In this document: positions 22,910 to 34,460 of the stretch, piece by piece
Layout: every line of letters begins with the position of its first letter
Numbering within the stretch: the first letter of the stretch is position 1
Assembly (NCBI RefSeq): GCF_016801865.2
Contig: NC_068939.1
Location: forward strand, 43,935,114 to 43,999,113
Direction: 5' to 3'
From: Culex pipiens pallens
Lineage: Eukaryota; Arthropoda; Insecta; Diptera; Culicidae
Length of the DNA stretch: 64,000 bases
Program-made: the position numbers and the translations under genes
Notes under the pieces: model-generated
Told to the model about the DNA's origin: nothing
The model's input: only the letters and a program-made list of their open reading frames with translations
Databases searched by the model: none

Positions 22910-23007
22910 AACAACAAAAGTTACCCTTTCGGACAAAGTTTCACGCAAATCGAAGAGGGATCGTGGCAACTTTTCCCGATTTCGTGTGAGTTGGTAGAGA
23001 ATTACCC
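22910..23007. repeat. Solitary end of the GGGTTATTCTC foldback family
   Basis: About 98 bp matches the outer right arm of the element at 13051-14103, ending GTGAGTTGGTAGAGAATTACCC. The left arm is absent, so this is a deletion remnant or recombination product. Confidence 0.65.
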
Positions 23008-23009
23008 AA

Positions 23010-25505
23010 AGACAAATTGCTTCCCTCCCCTCAAAAGTATTCAAAATCGGCCCGGAAAATCAGGGCCCAAAAATACTTCAAAATTTGAATGGAATTACAA
23101 GTGCCATCAGCTAAAATCAACTTAAAATGCATTCAATTGGGTTTAGAATCACTTTTTGCAGGTTTGGGTTTATTAAAATTCTTTTGATTTTTGAAAATTT
23201 TCAGGATTGCAAAAAAACTAAATAGGAAAAGCAGCAAGCTAAGAACAAGAGAGCACAGAGGCATCGATTTGTTTGATTAGGTCCTATGAACAAATGTAAA
23301 CATTGAGTGTATCCCTTTCACACCTTATGTCAAAATCCATCATAGTAAGCGGATTTTTTTTGTTTATTTTTTAGCTGTAAAGGCAGCTGGAAGATATACA
23401 CAATCATCCAAAATTAGAAAATAAATATCATGGAAACATGGAAACTACACGAGCATTTCAATCTGCTCAGACATCTCACCAAAATGTTATCTCATTTCAT
23501 CCACTGTGCATCAATCCTTCGAGATCTGCTTTCCCGATTTGGCTTTCCGCTCGCGGCTTTGAGTGTCGTCATTTTTTCCATTTTTTTGCTTCATTTTTTC
23601 CCTGCGTGTCGCCAGCCACTCTGAGAGTGGCAGTACTTTTCTGGGTACTGGTTTCTTCGTCTCCGTGGTATAAATTATGGAAATGAACATGTTTATTACA
23701 ACACACACAAAACCCAACCAAAAGAAGAACCAATGTCAGCAGGATAAGCAGAAGAGCAAGAAGATGACATCATTCATTTTCCCGCGGTCTGCGGTTCATT
23801 GTCGCGATTTTCCACCGCACGCGCCCTTAAATGTATTAATTTAGGCAATGTTTTTGTATCGGTGCGTGTGTGTGAGTGGTGTGCTCTTATTACAATGATT
23901 GAAGAGTTTTATGCGACAGAGGCAGCGATGTTTTTTTCGCTCTCTCTCGTTTTGCGACACATATAAAAATACGAATATTGGGACAATTTTCGCAATGTAC
24001 GCACTTACACACCACCAACAAGCACAAGCAAAAACGATAAAATTAAACAGAACGACTAAATTCGGCAGGGAAGCGAAAGCCGAAACCGCATCCTTTTACT
24101 AACCCCCCTTCTCTCTCAAGCTTTACCCCCATTTTAGGCTTTTCCAGCCGTTTTGGCGTGCCAATTCGTCGTTTTCTTTCGGGGATCAAGACGAAGGGGG
24201 TTCTTGGGCGGAGGGGAAGGTCATAATTCCTGAGGATTCTGTCGCAGAACGCCATAATGTCGTTGATTGCCGCGCGGAATAATTTAATCCACTGCTTTAT
24301 GGCTTTTCTAATATTTAGTGCTAATCATCAAAAATTTGTATAATTCTATTAGCTATTGCGCGGTGGAGAGGAAAAAAATCGCATGCAAGGAATTGGGATG
24401 TTCTGGTTTTTGTGTGGGCCGATGCGCGCTGTTACAACTCATCAAATTAAATGAATAAATAGGAAACAAACAAAACTTAAACTTTTGCCTGAAATGACAC
24501 ATTAAATTCCTAGGACATGAATGAAAAATATCGAAATCGGCTGATTTCATGGAATTTAAATATTCATATTATTTATCTGGTTAAAACTTTTCGAAGGCTG
24601 TCTATATGACAAAAGAAAGTATTTTGCAAAATTGGTTTGTGCAATAAGTCTCCATTTAAAATTTTAAGGAAAATATTCCTGTCAAATTTTCCACTGACGA
24701 TTCCACGGAAATCTTCGTGAAATTTCCGTATAAAAAAAATTTAAAAAAAATTGAAATATAACCTAAGGTTTCAAGGGCCAAAATGTATGTACTTATCTCT
24801 TTTAAAATGTTAGGCATATTTTTGATTTTATTTCAATGTTGTTAAATTTCACAAATTGGAAAATTTCGCAAATTGGAAAATTTCGCAACATTTTTTTCAG
24901 TAAACATTTTTTGACAATAATATTTTTTGATCAGATTCCGTCATTCCGAATAAAAAAAAAAACTTGTAGGAAAACACCTCTTAGTCCAAAAATGAAAGCA
25001 TTAGTGAATTTTCTCAGCTATCTGAAAAAAAAATATCACTGTTAAAATATTAAATATACTTTTTTGAAAGCCCCCCCTCAGTCAGTCAAGTCAATAAATA
25101 CATCAGAAAACTTTTGATTTTACAATTTAAAAAAGATGCAGTTAACTGAAAGTAATTATAATAAATTTTCCAAGGTTTGAAGAACGTCAAGGTCGGTTCA
25201 AGAATTTTTTAAATATTCGTCTCAGCCAAAGTCAAGGGACATAATCTTTGAAAATATTTGAAACTACAGTGGATTCTCTGGCTGTTGATCTTCTCGATAT
25301 CAATACTGCTCTAGCTGTCAAAAAATGGCAGTCCCTATAAATAGATTGCCTTGATTTTTTGTCCTTTAATTTCTTGAGTAAATTTTCAAAACAAGATATG
25401 AGTCATGAGTTTCCTATGCCGATAGGACCTATTGAAAAATTAATCTAGATTTGATAACACCCGCTCTCGACGGTCCCTTCAATATCGACAACGAGAGAGT
25501 CCACG
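23010..25505. other. Gene-free stretch
   Basis: Positions 23410-24310 are GC-richer and apparently unique. The rest is AT-rich with no repeat I can define. ORFs are short and overlap on both strands; none was accepted. Confidence 0.45.
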
Positions 25506-25508
25506 GTA

Positions 25509-26439
25509 CCGTAAACCGGGGTGACTTTGATAGGATTTCAATTTGTTTTTAGAATATTTTCCAACAGGTGAGGTTTTTCTCAAGATTATTATTTTTAAAA
25601 CATGTACTGGGGTAGGCCACACAAAGTCCATGCACTATTTTGGAAAAAAAAGTTTTTTCAATAGTGTTTAGAAAAATAGTTACGTTAAAAATTCTTGGTT
25701 TTAATTCCGGGGTGACTTTGATAGTCATAGATTTTCTTGTTAAAATCATATTTAAGATGTTCAAACTTTATTTGTACGTTAAATGTACCATCACTAAAGT
25801 AGCTGATATAGTTTGTAAGAAAAAAATCAATGTTTATGTTAAGTTAACTAAGTTTATAAGCTTTTTAACAAATTACATATAAATTTTATGTAAAATTGTT
25901 AAAAAGTCGGAATTTTGCCTGAAATTTGTTAAAAATAGTTTTGTTTATAAAATTATCGATTTATATTGCATTTTAAACTGAATTCGAAGCACGAATCACA
26001 AGTTTTCACATTTTACATGAAATTTGTTCAACTGAATTTGCCTATAAATTTGGAGATATTTTTTAATTGTGTTTCAAAAACACATATTATTTATTATTTA
26101 CAAACTTATTTAACCTTCTCCTAGTGGAAAATTGTCCAAAGAATCCGAAAATGCATTCCGTTTTCCGATTAAAAATCATGTTCATTGAGAAAATCATGAC
26201 ACTTTGAGAAGTTTAAAATAATGACTTTCATCCACATTTTCTTAACTATAGTTTACTAACTTTATAAACTTTTCAAAAATTTATGAAAAGTTCTTCATGA
26301 GGTACTTTAAACACTTCTCTACCACGGTCAGTATGTTTCTGAACCATTCCTTACGTATTTTAATTGTACTCTTCACTTTGCGGAAAAATCGCAAACCTAT
26401 CAAAGTCACCCCGGCTATCAAAGTCACCCCGTTTTACGG
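25509..26439. mobile_element. Mariner-type MITE, CCGTAAAC ends, TA target (copy 1)
   Basis: The left end CCGTAAACCGGGGTGACTTT and right end AAGTCACCCCGTTTTACGG are inverted repeats flanked by TA (25507-25508 and 26440-26441). The 16-bp module GGGGTGACTTTGATAG occurs once at the left end, again at about 25709, and twice in inverted form at the right end. A 233-bp relative lies at 36392. There is no transposase, though the 931-bp length leaves room for a decayed one. Confidence 0.85.
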
Positions 26440-26660
26440 TATCTTATTTTTCCCTGCACTTTAGCTTTTAATGGCTATGACTTGAAAAAGGTTCATTTAA
26501 CTTTCTTTTACATTGGATTTATTTTTGATATTGATATTGATATTCATTAGTTTAGAGTATAAATAAAAAAAGTATAGTATAAGTATATAAATGAACAACT
26601 TTTAAAATACTGAGTTTTTGTTTGCAAATATTTTCATAATGTGTGACATCTCTTCTGAAA

Positions 26661-26865
26661 TAGAAGAGAAAATCAACTCACGACAAAATTTGGAGGCTAG
26701 GAATTTTGACAGGTATGATTTTTATAAAGTATTCGCCTCATTTTCTCTCCCACAGAAAACTGGGGACAATGTTACTGTCAAACTAGGCCAAACTGTTTAA
26801 AGTCACTCACGAAATGAACTTTGAGTGATTTGAGTTCATTCCTGACGTTACGATTTTTTCCACTA
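26661..26865. mobile_element. MITE of the 1598 family (copy 2, tandem)
   Basis: Begins TAGAAGAGAAAATCAACTCA and ends CGATTTTTTCCACTATA, about 85-90% like the copy at 1598. It abuts copy 3, apparently sharing the TA-containing border. Confidence 0.65.
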
Positions 26866-27070
26866 TAGAGGAGAAAAGCAACTCGCGACAAAATTTTGAG
26901 GCTAGGAATTTTGACAGGTATGATTTTCAAAAAGTATTCGCCTCCTTTTCTCACCCACAGAAAACCTGGGAACGAGGTAGCTGTCAAACTAGGCCAAAAT
27001 GTTAAAGTCACTCACAAAATGAACTTTGAGTGATTTGAGTTCATTTCTGACGTCACGATTTTCTCCTCTA
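26866..27070. mobile_element. MITE of the 1598 family (copy 3, tandem)
   Basis: Nearly identical to the copy at 1598-1798, beginning GAGGAGAAAAGCAACTCGCG and ending GATTTTCTCCTCTATA. It lies directly after copy 2 in the same orientation. Confidence 0.7.
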
Positions 27071-27144
27071 TAGGCAAGAAAACCGTGACGTAGCTAATGA
27101 ACTCAAAGAACTCAGTATTCATTTTGTGAGTGCCATTTGAGTGG

Positions 27145-27545
27145 TTTGACAGGTGTCAAATCGGGACTTAGCATTTTTTTGAATTTGAATTTGCTTCCGA
27201 TTGCGCGAAATGTCATAACCCGAGTTTTTTTTCCGTATTAGTGCCCGTGTGCTTGTCCGTGCTTCTGGCCGTGTTCGTATACGTGCACCTGACCACGTAG
27301 GTGCCTGTTCCTGGTCGTTCCAGTGGCCGTGCTCTAGGCTGTGTCCTTTTCCGGACTCCTGCCCGTGTTCGTGCCCGTGCTTCTGGCCGTTTCGTGTCCC
27401 TGGCCGTGTAGGTGCCTGTTCCTGGCCATTCCCGTGGCCGTGTCCATGCCGTGTTCTTTGCCGTGTTTGTGTCCATGCGAAACGGAACAACCGGAACAAA
27501 ATTATAATTTTAAATTTTAAGTCCCGGAACTGACACCTGCCAAAA
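27145..27545. mobile_element. TIR element carrying a GC-rich minisatellite
   Basis: The left end TTTGACAGGTGTCAAATCGG with GGGACTTA and the right end TAAGTCCCGGAACTGACACCTGCCA form imperfect inverted repeats. Between them, 27240-27480 is a degenerate GC-rich repeat of CGTG, GTTCGTGCCCGTG and CTGGCCGTG words. A longer unit starting GTAGGTGCCTGTTCCTGG occurs twice, 112 bp apart. Frames through it give low-complexity peptides and are not accepted as genes. Confidence 0.55.
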
Positions 27546-27767
27546 AAATTCATTCGGTTGTTAACCTTTGAGGTTAAGTTCCGAGCTTTTCTCCTTTATT
27601 GAAAACAAATCTGCAAAAAATCTAGAGGGTTTTATTTATTCCCGTATGTATTTATTCTATGAAAAAAAAAAGTTTGAAACAAAACTGTAAACAATTCAAA
27701 CTTCTTGGCTGGTTGAGTCACTCATTAAAGTTCATTTCCCGAGCAGATGGAAATAACTCAACCATTT

Positions 27768-28505
27768 TGCCTTCCTCACTGAGGTAAGGCTATAATTCTG
27801 CTCTAAAAATGAACTTTTTATTAAAAGCTCAAAGATCTTCCTTCATGTATACATATCGACTCAGAATCGAAAACTGAACAAATGTCTGTGTGTGTGTATG
27901 TGTGTGTATGTATGTATGTGACCAAAATTCTCACTGAGTTTTCTCAGCACTGGCTGAACCGATTTTGACCAAACCAATTGCATTCAACTTGGTTTAGGGT
28001 CCCATACATTGCTATTGAATTGTTTGAAGTTTCGATAACTAGTTCAAAAGTTATGTTTAAAAATGTGTTTCCACATATATCCGGATCTCATTTATATGCA
28101 TGTAATCGATGTCCGGATCCATCATCCGACCCATCTTTGGTTAGGTAATTGAAAGACTTTTCAAACGAGTTCACAACATTGAATATCTGGCAACCCTGTC
28201 TCGAGTTATCACCACTTAAGTGATATTTATGTACTTTTTTTAAGCCTGATCTCGCTTAAATGTATGTAGACTGTGTCCGGATCCACCATCCAATCCATCG
28301 TTGGTTAGGTTATCAAGAGGCCTTTCCAATGAGTCCATAACATTGAAGATTTGGCAACCCTGTCTCGATAAAAGGCCACTTAAGTGATAGTTATGTACTT
28401 TTTTGTTCCGGATCTAAAAAATAGATGAAATTTGTGTACAACCCCATCATATCAGCAATTGTTGGTAATGAGTGAGGAAGATTCCAACCATATAGGTGGA
28501 TTAAG
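27768..28505. repeat. Dispersed repeat, TTCCTCAC..ACTGAGG type (copy 2)
   Basis: A longer copy of the family at 20777. It contains a (TG)n/(TATG)n tract at 27884-27921. Two internal duplicates of about 180 bp (28081-28255 and 28256-28400) share GTCCGGATCCA, ACCCTGTCTCGA and GTGATA(T/G)TTATGTACTTTTT. It ends with GTGAGGAAGATTCCAACCAT. Confidence 0.5.
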
Positions 28506-28509
28506 TTAG

Positions 28510-29363
28510 TTTTTTTTAATATTTTGATAAATAAAAGAATAAATAATTGGTTCATAGTTTGACTTTTGTTATGTTACATCACTTTTTTGCGACCAAAAAA
28601 ATGTAAAAACCAGCAAAAATATGGAAAAAGTCTAAAAAAAGAAAAACAAAAGATTGACCAGCAGAAGGTTGAATATTTTTATAATTTTGAAAAAGAATCA
28701 AATGATGAATGTAATGATTAAACAAAACAAGAGCAGCTGAAGTGTTTCGATAAAAATTACGTATTTTCGCTAGTTATCGTTACCTTGTTTTTTTTTCTGA
28801 TCACCCCTCTATCAACCACTGGATAAACTGTTTTGTAAGCACTTTCCTCTTGCCCCCTCCACTCCATCATTCCTCCTTTTTTCTCCACCTCCTAGTCGCA
28901 GTTGCTGAGGTGGTTGAATCATAATTCGTCGTCACGAAAATCGCGTTTCACATTTCATGGTTCATACGTTCACATTTTTCCTCTTCTTCTTTTTCCTCGT
29001 GCCACCCAAAAGTACTGATTTCCACTTAACGCTATTGTGGGCTTCGACAGTTTCACGCATAAAAAAATCTCATTACTCTCTCACACACACTCTTAATGCT
29101 ACTTATTTTTGCTTTATAAATCTTGGTGGGGCCTAAATCGAAATCGGGAAATTTTTCCACCACGCCTCGTGGAAAATCGCCAATTTACGGCGCTTTCCAT
29201 CAAACTAACACGCACACAACCACACGAATCCTCGCAACAATATCACCCAATTCGATTATTATTTACAGCTTCTTATCTTTTTCTTCTTCCTCTCAATGTG
29301 TTTGGGTCGTGAGTGCCCCCACAAATTTGCGCTCATCTTCGTTGTCTCACTTTACTTATTACC
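28510..29363. other. Gene-free, partly unique stretch
   Basis: No gene was found. 28790-29340 is pyrimidine-rich, non-repetitive DNA that may be host intronic sequence. Confidence 0.4.
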
Positions 29364-29739
29364 TACACTGAAAATACGCCACCCTTTTTTTCCAAGTGCC
29401 CAAACACTTGAATGATTCAATTAAGCCGCATCTTAGATCTAATTTGTTTGTGTATCAATTTCAATCCAATCCATTATTAAATTCAAGTGTTTTGGCGATT
29501 GACTTTTTGGTATTTTTTGACACCTTATTTTCATTCGGGTGGCTCAAAAATTACAAGTGTTTTGCTCATGAATTTGCCCCACTGTGTTGAACAATTCAAA
29601 GTGATGAGGAAAACACTTGAAATTGATCTTGTTTTGATTTGAAATGCAGGTTCGCGACAGCTTCATGAGACTTTGCTTTGTTTCCTCATTTGAAAGTTTT
29701 GGCCGTCCGGTGTGTTCGTTTTTCGCAGACCGCGTGAGT

Positions 29740-30253
29740 TCGCTGCCGCCATGTTCCAGTCCAGTAAATTGCCTGCCCGGATTGTGACCGTGAAGATGAG
29801 CATCGCCACAAGACTGCGTCCTCGGGCTCGGGCTCCGTATGGCCAGCGGAAGGGCTTGGTCTCCCGGATTCCCGGATAGAAGCCAACTTTTGTGATAAAG
29901 TTCCTTTCCGAACTATTTGGTGAGTGGAGAGAGAATTTTTGTTGTGGGGTTTTGTTTTGATTTTTGGATTTATTTTGTATGATTCACAGGAAGGATGCAA
30001 AAGAGCTGCAGATGCCGTACCAGGAAGCGGTTCCAGTGAGAAGCAAGATTCGGATGCAGGGGCCAAGCTATGCGTCATTCGGATGGTCAAGGCACAGTTT
30101 GAGTCGATGGAACCACCGCGGTTCCACCAAAGAGAATTCCGCATCAACAAGAAGATTCTCCAGTGGCCTCCATCTCCGCCGGCACCGGTGCTTCACTCGC
30201 CGACGCTGAGGAACCTCCCAGGAAGCAGTGGTGGTGTCGGGACAACCGGATGA
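29740..30253 (+). pseudogene. SNW1: Partial SNW1/SKIP (Bx42) pseudogene
   Basis: Conserved blocks of the spliceosomal and transcriptional co-regulator SNW1 appear in order but broken. They are DREDE (29786-29800), then PYGQRKG in another frame (29835-29855), then VIRMV (30074), MEPPRF (30107), INKKI (30143) and PPSPPAPVLHSP (30167-30202). A frameshift separates the first two blocks, and a stop follows in the second frame near 29877. The central protein (roughly 150 residues between the GQRKG and RAAD blocks) and everything after the HSP motif are missing. A 70-bp GT..AG intron-like segment (29920-29989) remains, so the copy came from genomic DNA rather than mRNA. A few extra residues lie between MEPPRF and INKKI. 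The family assignment is from remembered conserved motifs. Confidence 0.8.
29920..29989 (+). other. Retained intron in SNW1 pseudogene
   Basis: GTGAGT donor after TATTTG and a TGATTCACAG acceptor with an upstream T-rich tract delimit 70 bp, a usual mosquito intron size. It joins the N-terminal and middle SNW1 pieces and argues against a retrocopy. Confidence 0.6.
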
Positions 30254-30605
30254 AAAAAATTACAAAATTTTTACACACCAAGTTGTTCTTGAAGTTAGAA
30301 AATAAAAGCAGCCAAAAAATTTAATTGCGCAACATCTTCTTTATTTAAAAAAAAATCGAAATCCATTTCTTTTACATGCAAACATGCATTGATTATAGAA
30401 AGAAAAGCTATTTAAAACCAATAAATATAATATTGTATTTCATGTGACGCAACACGTCAAATTCAAGTGTTTTGCTATTGAATTGACAGTATATTTTGGT
30501 GCCCAAAATTCAAGTGTTTTGCGATTGATATTTGAGTGCTCTGTACAGCAGGGTCAGATCATGTGTAGAACACTTCGATAAACCGTGGGATTTTTGCTCA
30601 GTGTA

Positions 30606-30939
30606 CACTTACGCACACACACACACACTCACGCACTATTGCTTGTGTCATTGTTTTCGCTTCCTCATAACAATTGCGCTACTAAAATCCTTAACGTTTC
30701 CTAATGTTGTTTTATTTGCCTTTTAGATTCGATTGCGATTTCCGGGCGGGGGGGCAAGTACCCCGCCCTTCGTTGCCTTACGTGCTAAGTTTTATTGCTT
30801 TTCGATACTTCGACATTTTTGTTCATGTGTTTTCATTTTCGACGCCCCCGGGGAGACGCCCTTCGAGAGAGCGAGAGGGAGAGATAATGATCGTCAGTTG
30901 AGATTGGTTGATTACATAGCTTCGAGACTTTAGTTTTGG
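30606..30939. other. Gene-free stretch
   Basis: Contains a short (CA)n tract at 30612-30630 and a GC-rich run (GGGCGGGGGGGC, about 30745). Nothing else can be supported. Confidence 0.4.
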
Positions 30940-30948
30940 TTGCTACAT

Positions 30949-33069
30949 TAGCCTGTCCCATTTTGAGGTCATGTCGAGGAATTTCAGGTGCTCACTTCTT
31001 AAATGATAGATTATGATGTTAGGAACAATGTTTTCTTAGACAAGAAAAAATAAAAAAATACTTTCTCGCACCCCCTAGTCAATTTACTGAAAAAAGTCAC
31101 TTTTTTGAACAAATTTTCTAAAATCGCTTGGAATCAATACAAAAACTGTTTCGATCAGGTGTGTATTATCTTCAAACGATAGGTTTTTGTCCATAGATTA
31201 AGATGCACTATCAATATTGGACCAAAATTTAAGTTTTTGGACTCTCCCAGGCGGATTTGTGTCGAAAAAATCGCATTTTTTCGAAACTTTTTTCAGAAAT
31301 GTTCATTTAATTTAGGGTAGCCTATTTTTCCCAGTGAAACCAATGCATGCAGCTTGTAGGAAATTTCATGGCGAACATTTTTCCTTCTGAGAAAATCCAA
31401 TTTCGACACTCCAGAGCCGAGATATTTGAGTTTTGGTGAGGAAAAAAGTGCCAATTTTCAAAATTTCTCAGAATTCAGAAGCAAGGCCTACTAATTACAC
31501 GATGTAGCAAGCATATGTCTCAAAGGTCAGGGTATATTTTTTATATTAATTTTGGCCCTTGAATTCGAATCTGAAATCAAATTTCGTGTAAACAGTGATG
31601 TTTTGGAGCTACACCCTTTTGGAATGTTATTTGCGTGTTTAAGAGGCAGTTTTTGTAAATATTGCTCGGTTCGTTCTAGAGGTCGTATCGAGGTGCTCCG
31701 ATTTGGATGAAACTTTTAGCGTCTATACATGAGATGAACTCATGCCAAATATGAGCCTTCTACGACAAAGGGAAGTGGGGTAAATGGGCATTGAAGTTTG
31801 AGGTCCAAAAAACATAAAAATCTTAAAATTGCTCGCATTTTAGTAAAACTTCATGCATTCCAACTCTCTTAAATACATTCGAAAGGTCTTTTGAAGCACT
31901 TCAAAATGAGCCATAGACATCCATCATTGGTTTAACATTTTCTCATAGCTTTTGCAAATTACTGTTAAAAATGGTTTTTTTAAAACCTCAATATCTTTTT
32001 GCAACAGCCAGCAACACCCATACTCTTTTAGTTCAAACGTTAGGGAATTTCATGGACTATAAGCCTACGGTAATAACTTTTTGGCCAATCGCAGTTTTTC
32101 TCATAGTTTTTCGATTTTTCTATAACAAACATTTTACAACGTTAGTTATTGTCCTGTAGAAACCATAGCGGCACTTTTTAGTCTCACTTCGTCATATTCG
32201 AAATCCTCGGAAAATTCAAACTTCAATGCCCGTTTTACCCCACTTATTTTTGTCGTAGAGGGCTCATATTTGGCATGAGTTCATCTCATGTATAGACGCT
32301 GAAAGTTTCATCCAAATCGGAGCACCTCGATACGACCTCTAGAACGAACCGAGCAATATTTACAAAAACTGCCTCTTAAACACGCAAATAACATTCCAAA
32401 AGGGTGTAGCTCCAAAACATCACTGTTTACACGAAATTTGATTTCAGATTCGAATTCAACGGCCAAAATTAATATAAAAAATATACCCTGACCTTTGAGA
32501 CATATGCTTGCTACATCGTGTAATTAGTAGGCCTTGCTTCTGAATTCTGGAAAATTTTGAAAATTGGCACTTTTTTCCTCACCAAAACTCAAATATCTCG
32601 GCTCTGGAGTGTCGAAATTGGATTTTCTCAGAAGGAAAAATGTTCGCCATGAAATTTCCTACAAGCTGCATGCATTGGTTTCACTGGGAAAAATAGGCTA
32701 CCCTAAATTAAATGAACATTTCTGAAAAAAGTTTCGAAAAAATGCGATTTTTTCGACACAAATCCGCCTGGGAGAGTCCAAAAACTTAAATTTTGGTCCA
32801 ATATTGATAGTGCATCTTAATCTATGGACAAAAACCTATCGTTTGAAGATAATACACACCTGATCGAAACAGTTTTTGTATTGATTCCAAGCGATTTTAG
32901 AAAATTTGTTCAAAAAAGTGACTTTTTTCAGTAAATTGACTAGGGGGTGCGAGAAAGTATTTTATTATTTTTTCTTGTCTAAGAAAACATTGTTCCTAAC
33001 ATCATAATCTATCATTTAAGAAGTGAGCACCTGAAATTCCTCGACATGACCTCAAAATGGGACAGGCTA
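30949..33069. mobile_element. 2.1-kb near-perfect palindrome, 9-bp target duplication
   Basis: The ends TAGCCTGTCCCATTTTGAGG and CCTCAAAATGGGACAGGCTA are flanked by an exact 9-bp repeat TTGCTACAT (30940-30948 and 33070-33078), the size made by Mutator-like transposases. The arms are about 850 bp (30949-31800 and 32216-33069), with only a few mismatches in the stretches compared by eye, around a 400-bp loop. There is no transposase, so it is a non-autonomous foldback. Transcription would give a very stable hairpin. Confidence 0.9.
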
Positions 33070-33078
33070 TTGCTACAT

Positions 33079-34460
33079 GGCAACGCATAATTGTATGAGA
33101 TGTTATGGTTTAATTTATAACCTTAAGTTTGACCTATGGTGTGCTTTCATCAGTGCTTTGTTTTTATCTCCTTCTTGTAATCAGTTTTCAAGCAAATACC
33201 AAACTTCTATTACAGGTTTTTTCTGTTTGATATCAGCAAGCTTTGACGTAAATATTTATTTATTGAAACTTTTATGGATCAAAACTAATCCAGCTAGATT
33301 GCTGGTTATGGCTTCCGCCTTATTAAAAAACCCAAATTTAAAAATATTTTTTAACAAAATGCTTTTAACATCATAACAGTTGTAGCTGTGTCCCAAATTT
33401 GAAAAATAATAACATATAAACATAACATATAAAAATGTAAAAGGTATAAAATGCTCTATTTGATTTAAAATGCAGAAATAATCGTTATTTAATGTATACT
33501 TAAAAGTTTATAACCGATAGTGCGAATTATATTCAAGGTTGTTTTTTTATGCAATTTACCTTAAGTGGGTGGGACAAAAATGCACTGTGTCTGATAAAAT
33601 ATAAAGGAGAATGGGCAAATTTGTATGGGAGCTGGTCCAAGGATGTACACGAACGGCAGAAACTTTATTCGAAAGATCTCGCCGAGACAAGTTACAAGTT
33701 GTTAAAGTTTGAGTATTTTGGATTAAAATGTACAAAAAGTCGTATTTTTAATGCTTGAAATTTGTGAAACTGACAGATTTGTTTTTTTATTTTTATTAAA
33801 ATGTTTTTGACTGGTATTGGAGTTTACTTCTCATCTATGAGCCATTTTATTAATTATTTTGTTTTTTTATACATATGTTTATGTAGAGTTTCCAATTTTT
33901 CAGGGCTACCAAAAACGCCAAGATTTTTTTTTCTCACATTTCTCATTGCACCCTAAATAAAAAAAATATCGATCGTTGCTATTTTTGATTGGTGGGAAAA
34001 CATTCTTATTGTGTTTGAACAGTGGGTAGAGAGTCCATGTTTATTAATTGGAATCAAAGAAAAACATTCAAAAATTTTGTTTTTTCGAGACCAATAACTC
34101 GTCAAACACAAGTCTAAAAGGTTTCAGCTCTTGAAAAAAGCGTGAGTGTTTCACTTTTTCCTTTGAAATTGAACTTTTGATGCATTTTTAGTCGGAACAC
34201 ATTTTTATTAAAGAAATTGTAGCTCGAATGTTTGGAGCGAGTTTTTGAAAAAAACATATTGCGTTCTTTGGGCATTTTTTTTTATATTACGAAGTAGTCT
34301 TTCAATATATTTTTTTGTTTCATTTATTTTTCAGTTTTGTTTATGTTAAATGGCTGTTAGCTTCATAAAAAACTAAGTTGAAAAGTATTTACATAGGACA
34401 AAAAGTAGTTATAAATATCAGACTTAAATTTATCACATTTGATTTTAAACGCCCATTGCA
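33079..34460. other. Gene-free AT-rich stretch
   Basis: ORFs of 99 (33077-33376) and 69 codons (33549-33758) have no recognisable domain and were not accepted. No clear repeat structure was seen. Confidence 0.4.

Larger units (their letters stand above)
29366..30603. mobile_element. TA-flanked TIR element carrying a host gene fragment
   Basis: The left end CACTGAAAATACG and right end TTTTTGCTCAGTG are inverted repeats, each bordered by TA (29364-29365 and 30604-30605). Both subterminal regions contain the word AACACTTGAAT or its complement ATTCAAGTGTTTT: about 29400-29625 in the left end and twice at 30460-30530 in the right end. The 500-bp interior is GC-richer and matches part of SNW1. The arrangement looks like a non-autonomous DNA transposon that picked up genomic host sequence. 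The ends are short, so the outer boundary is less secure than for the other elements. Confidence 0.6.

Noticed and set aside
27119..27553. 144-codon minus ORF rich in Arg, Thr, Gly and His
   Set aside because: It arises from a degenerate CCGTG minisatellite; low complexity and open in more than one frame.
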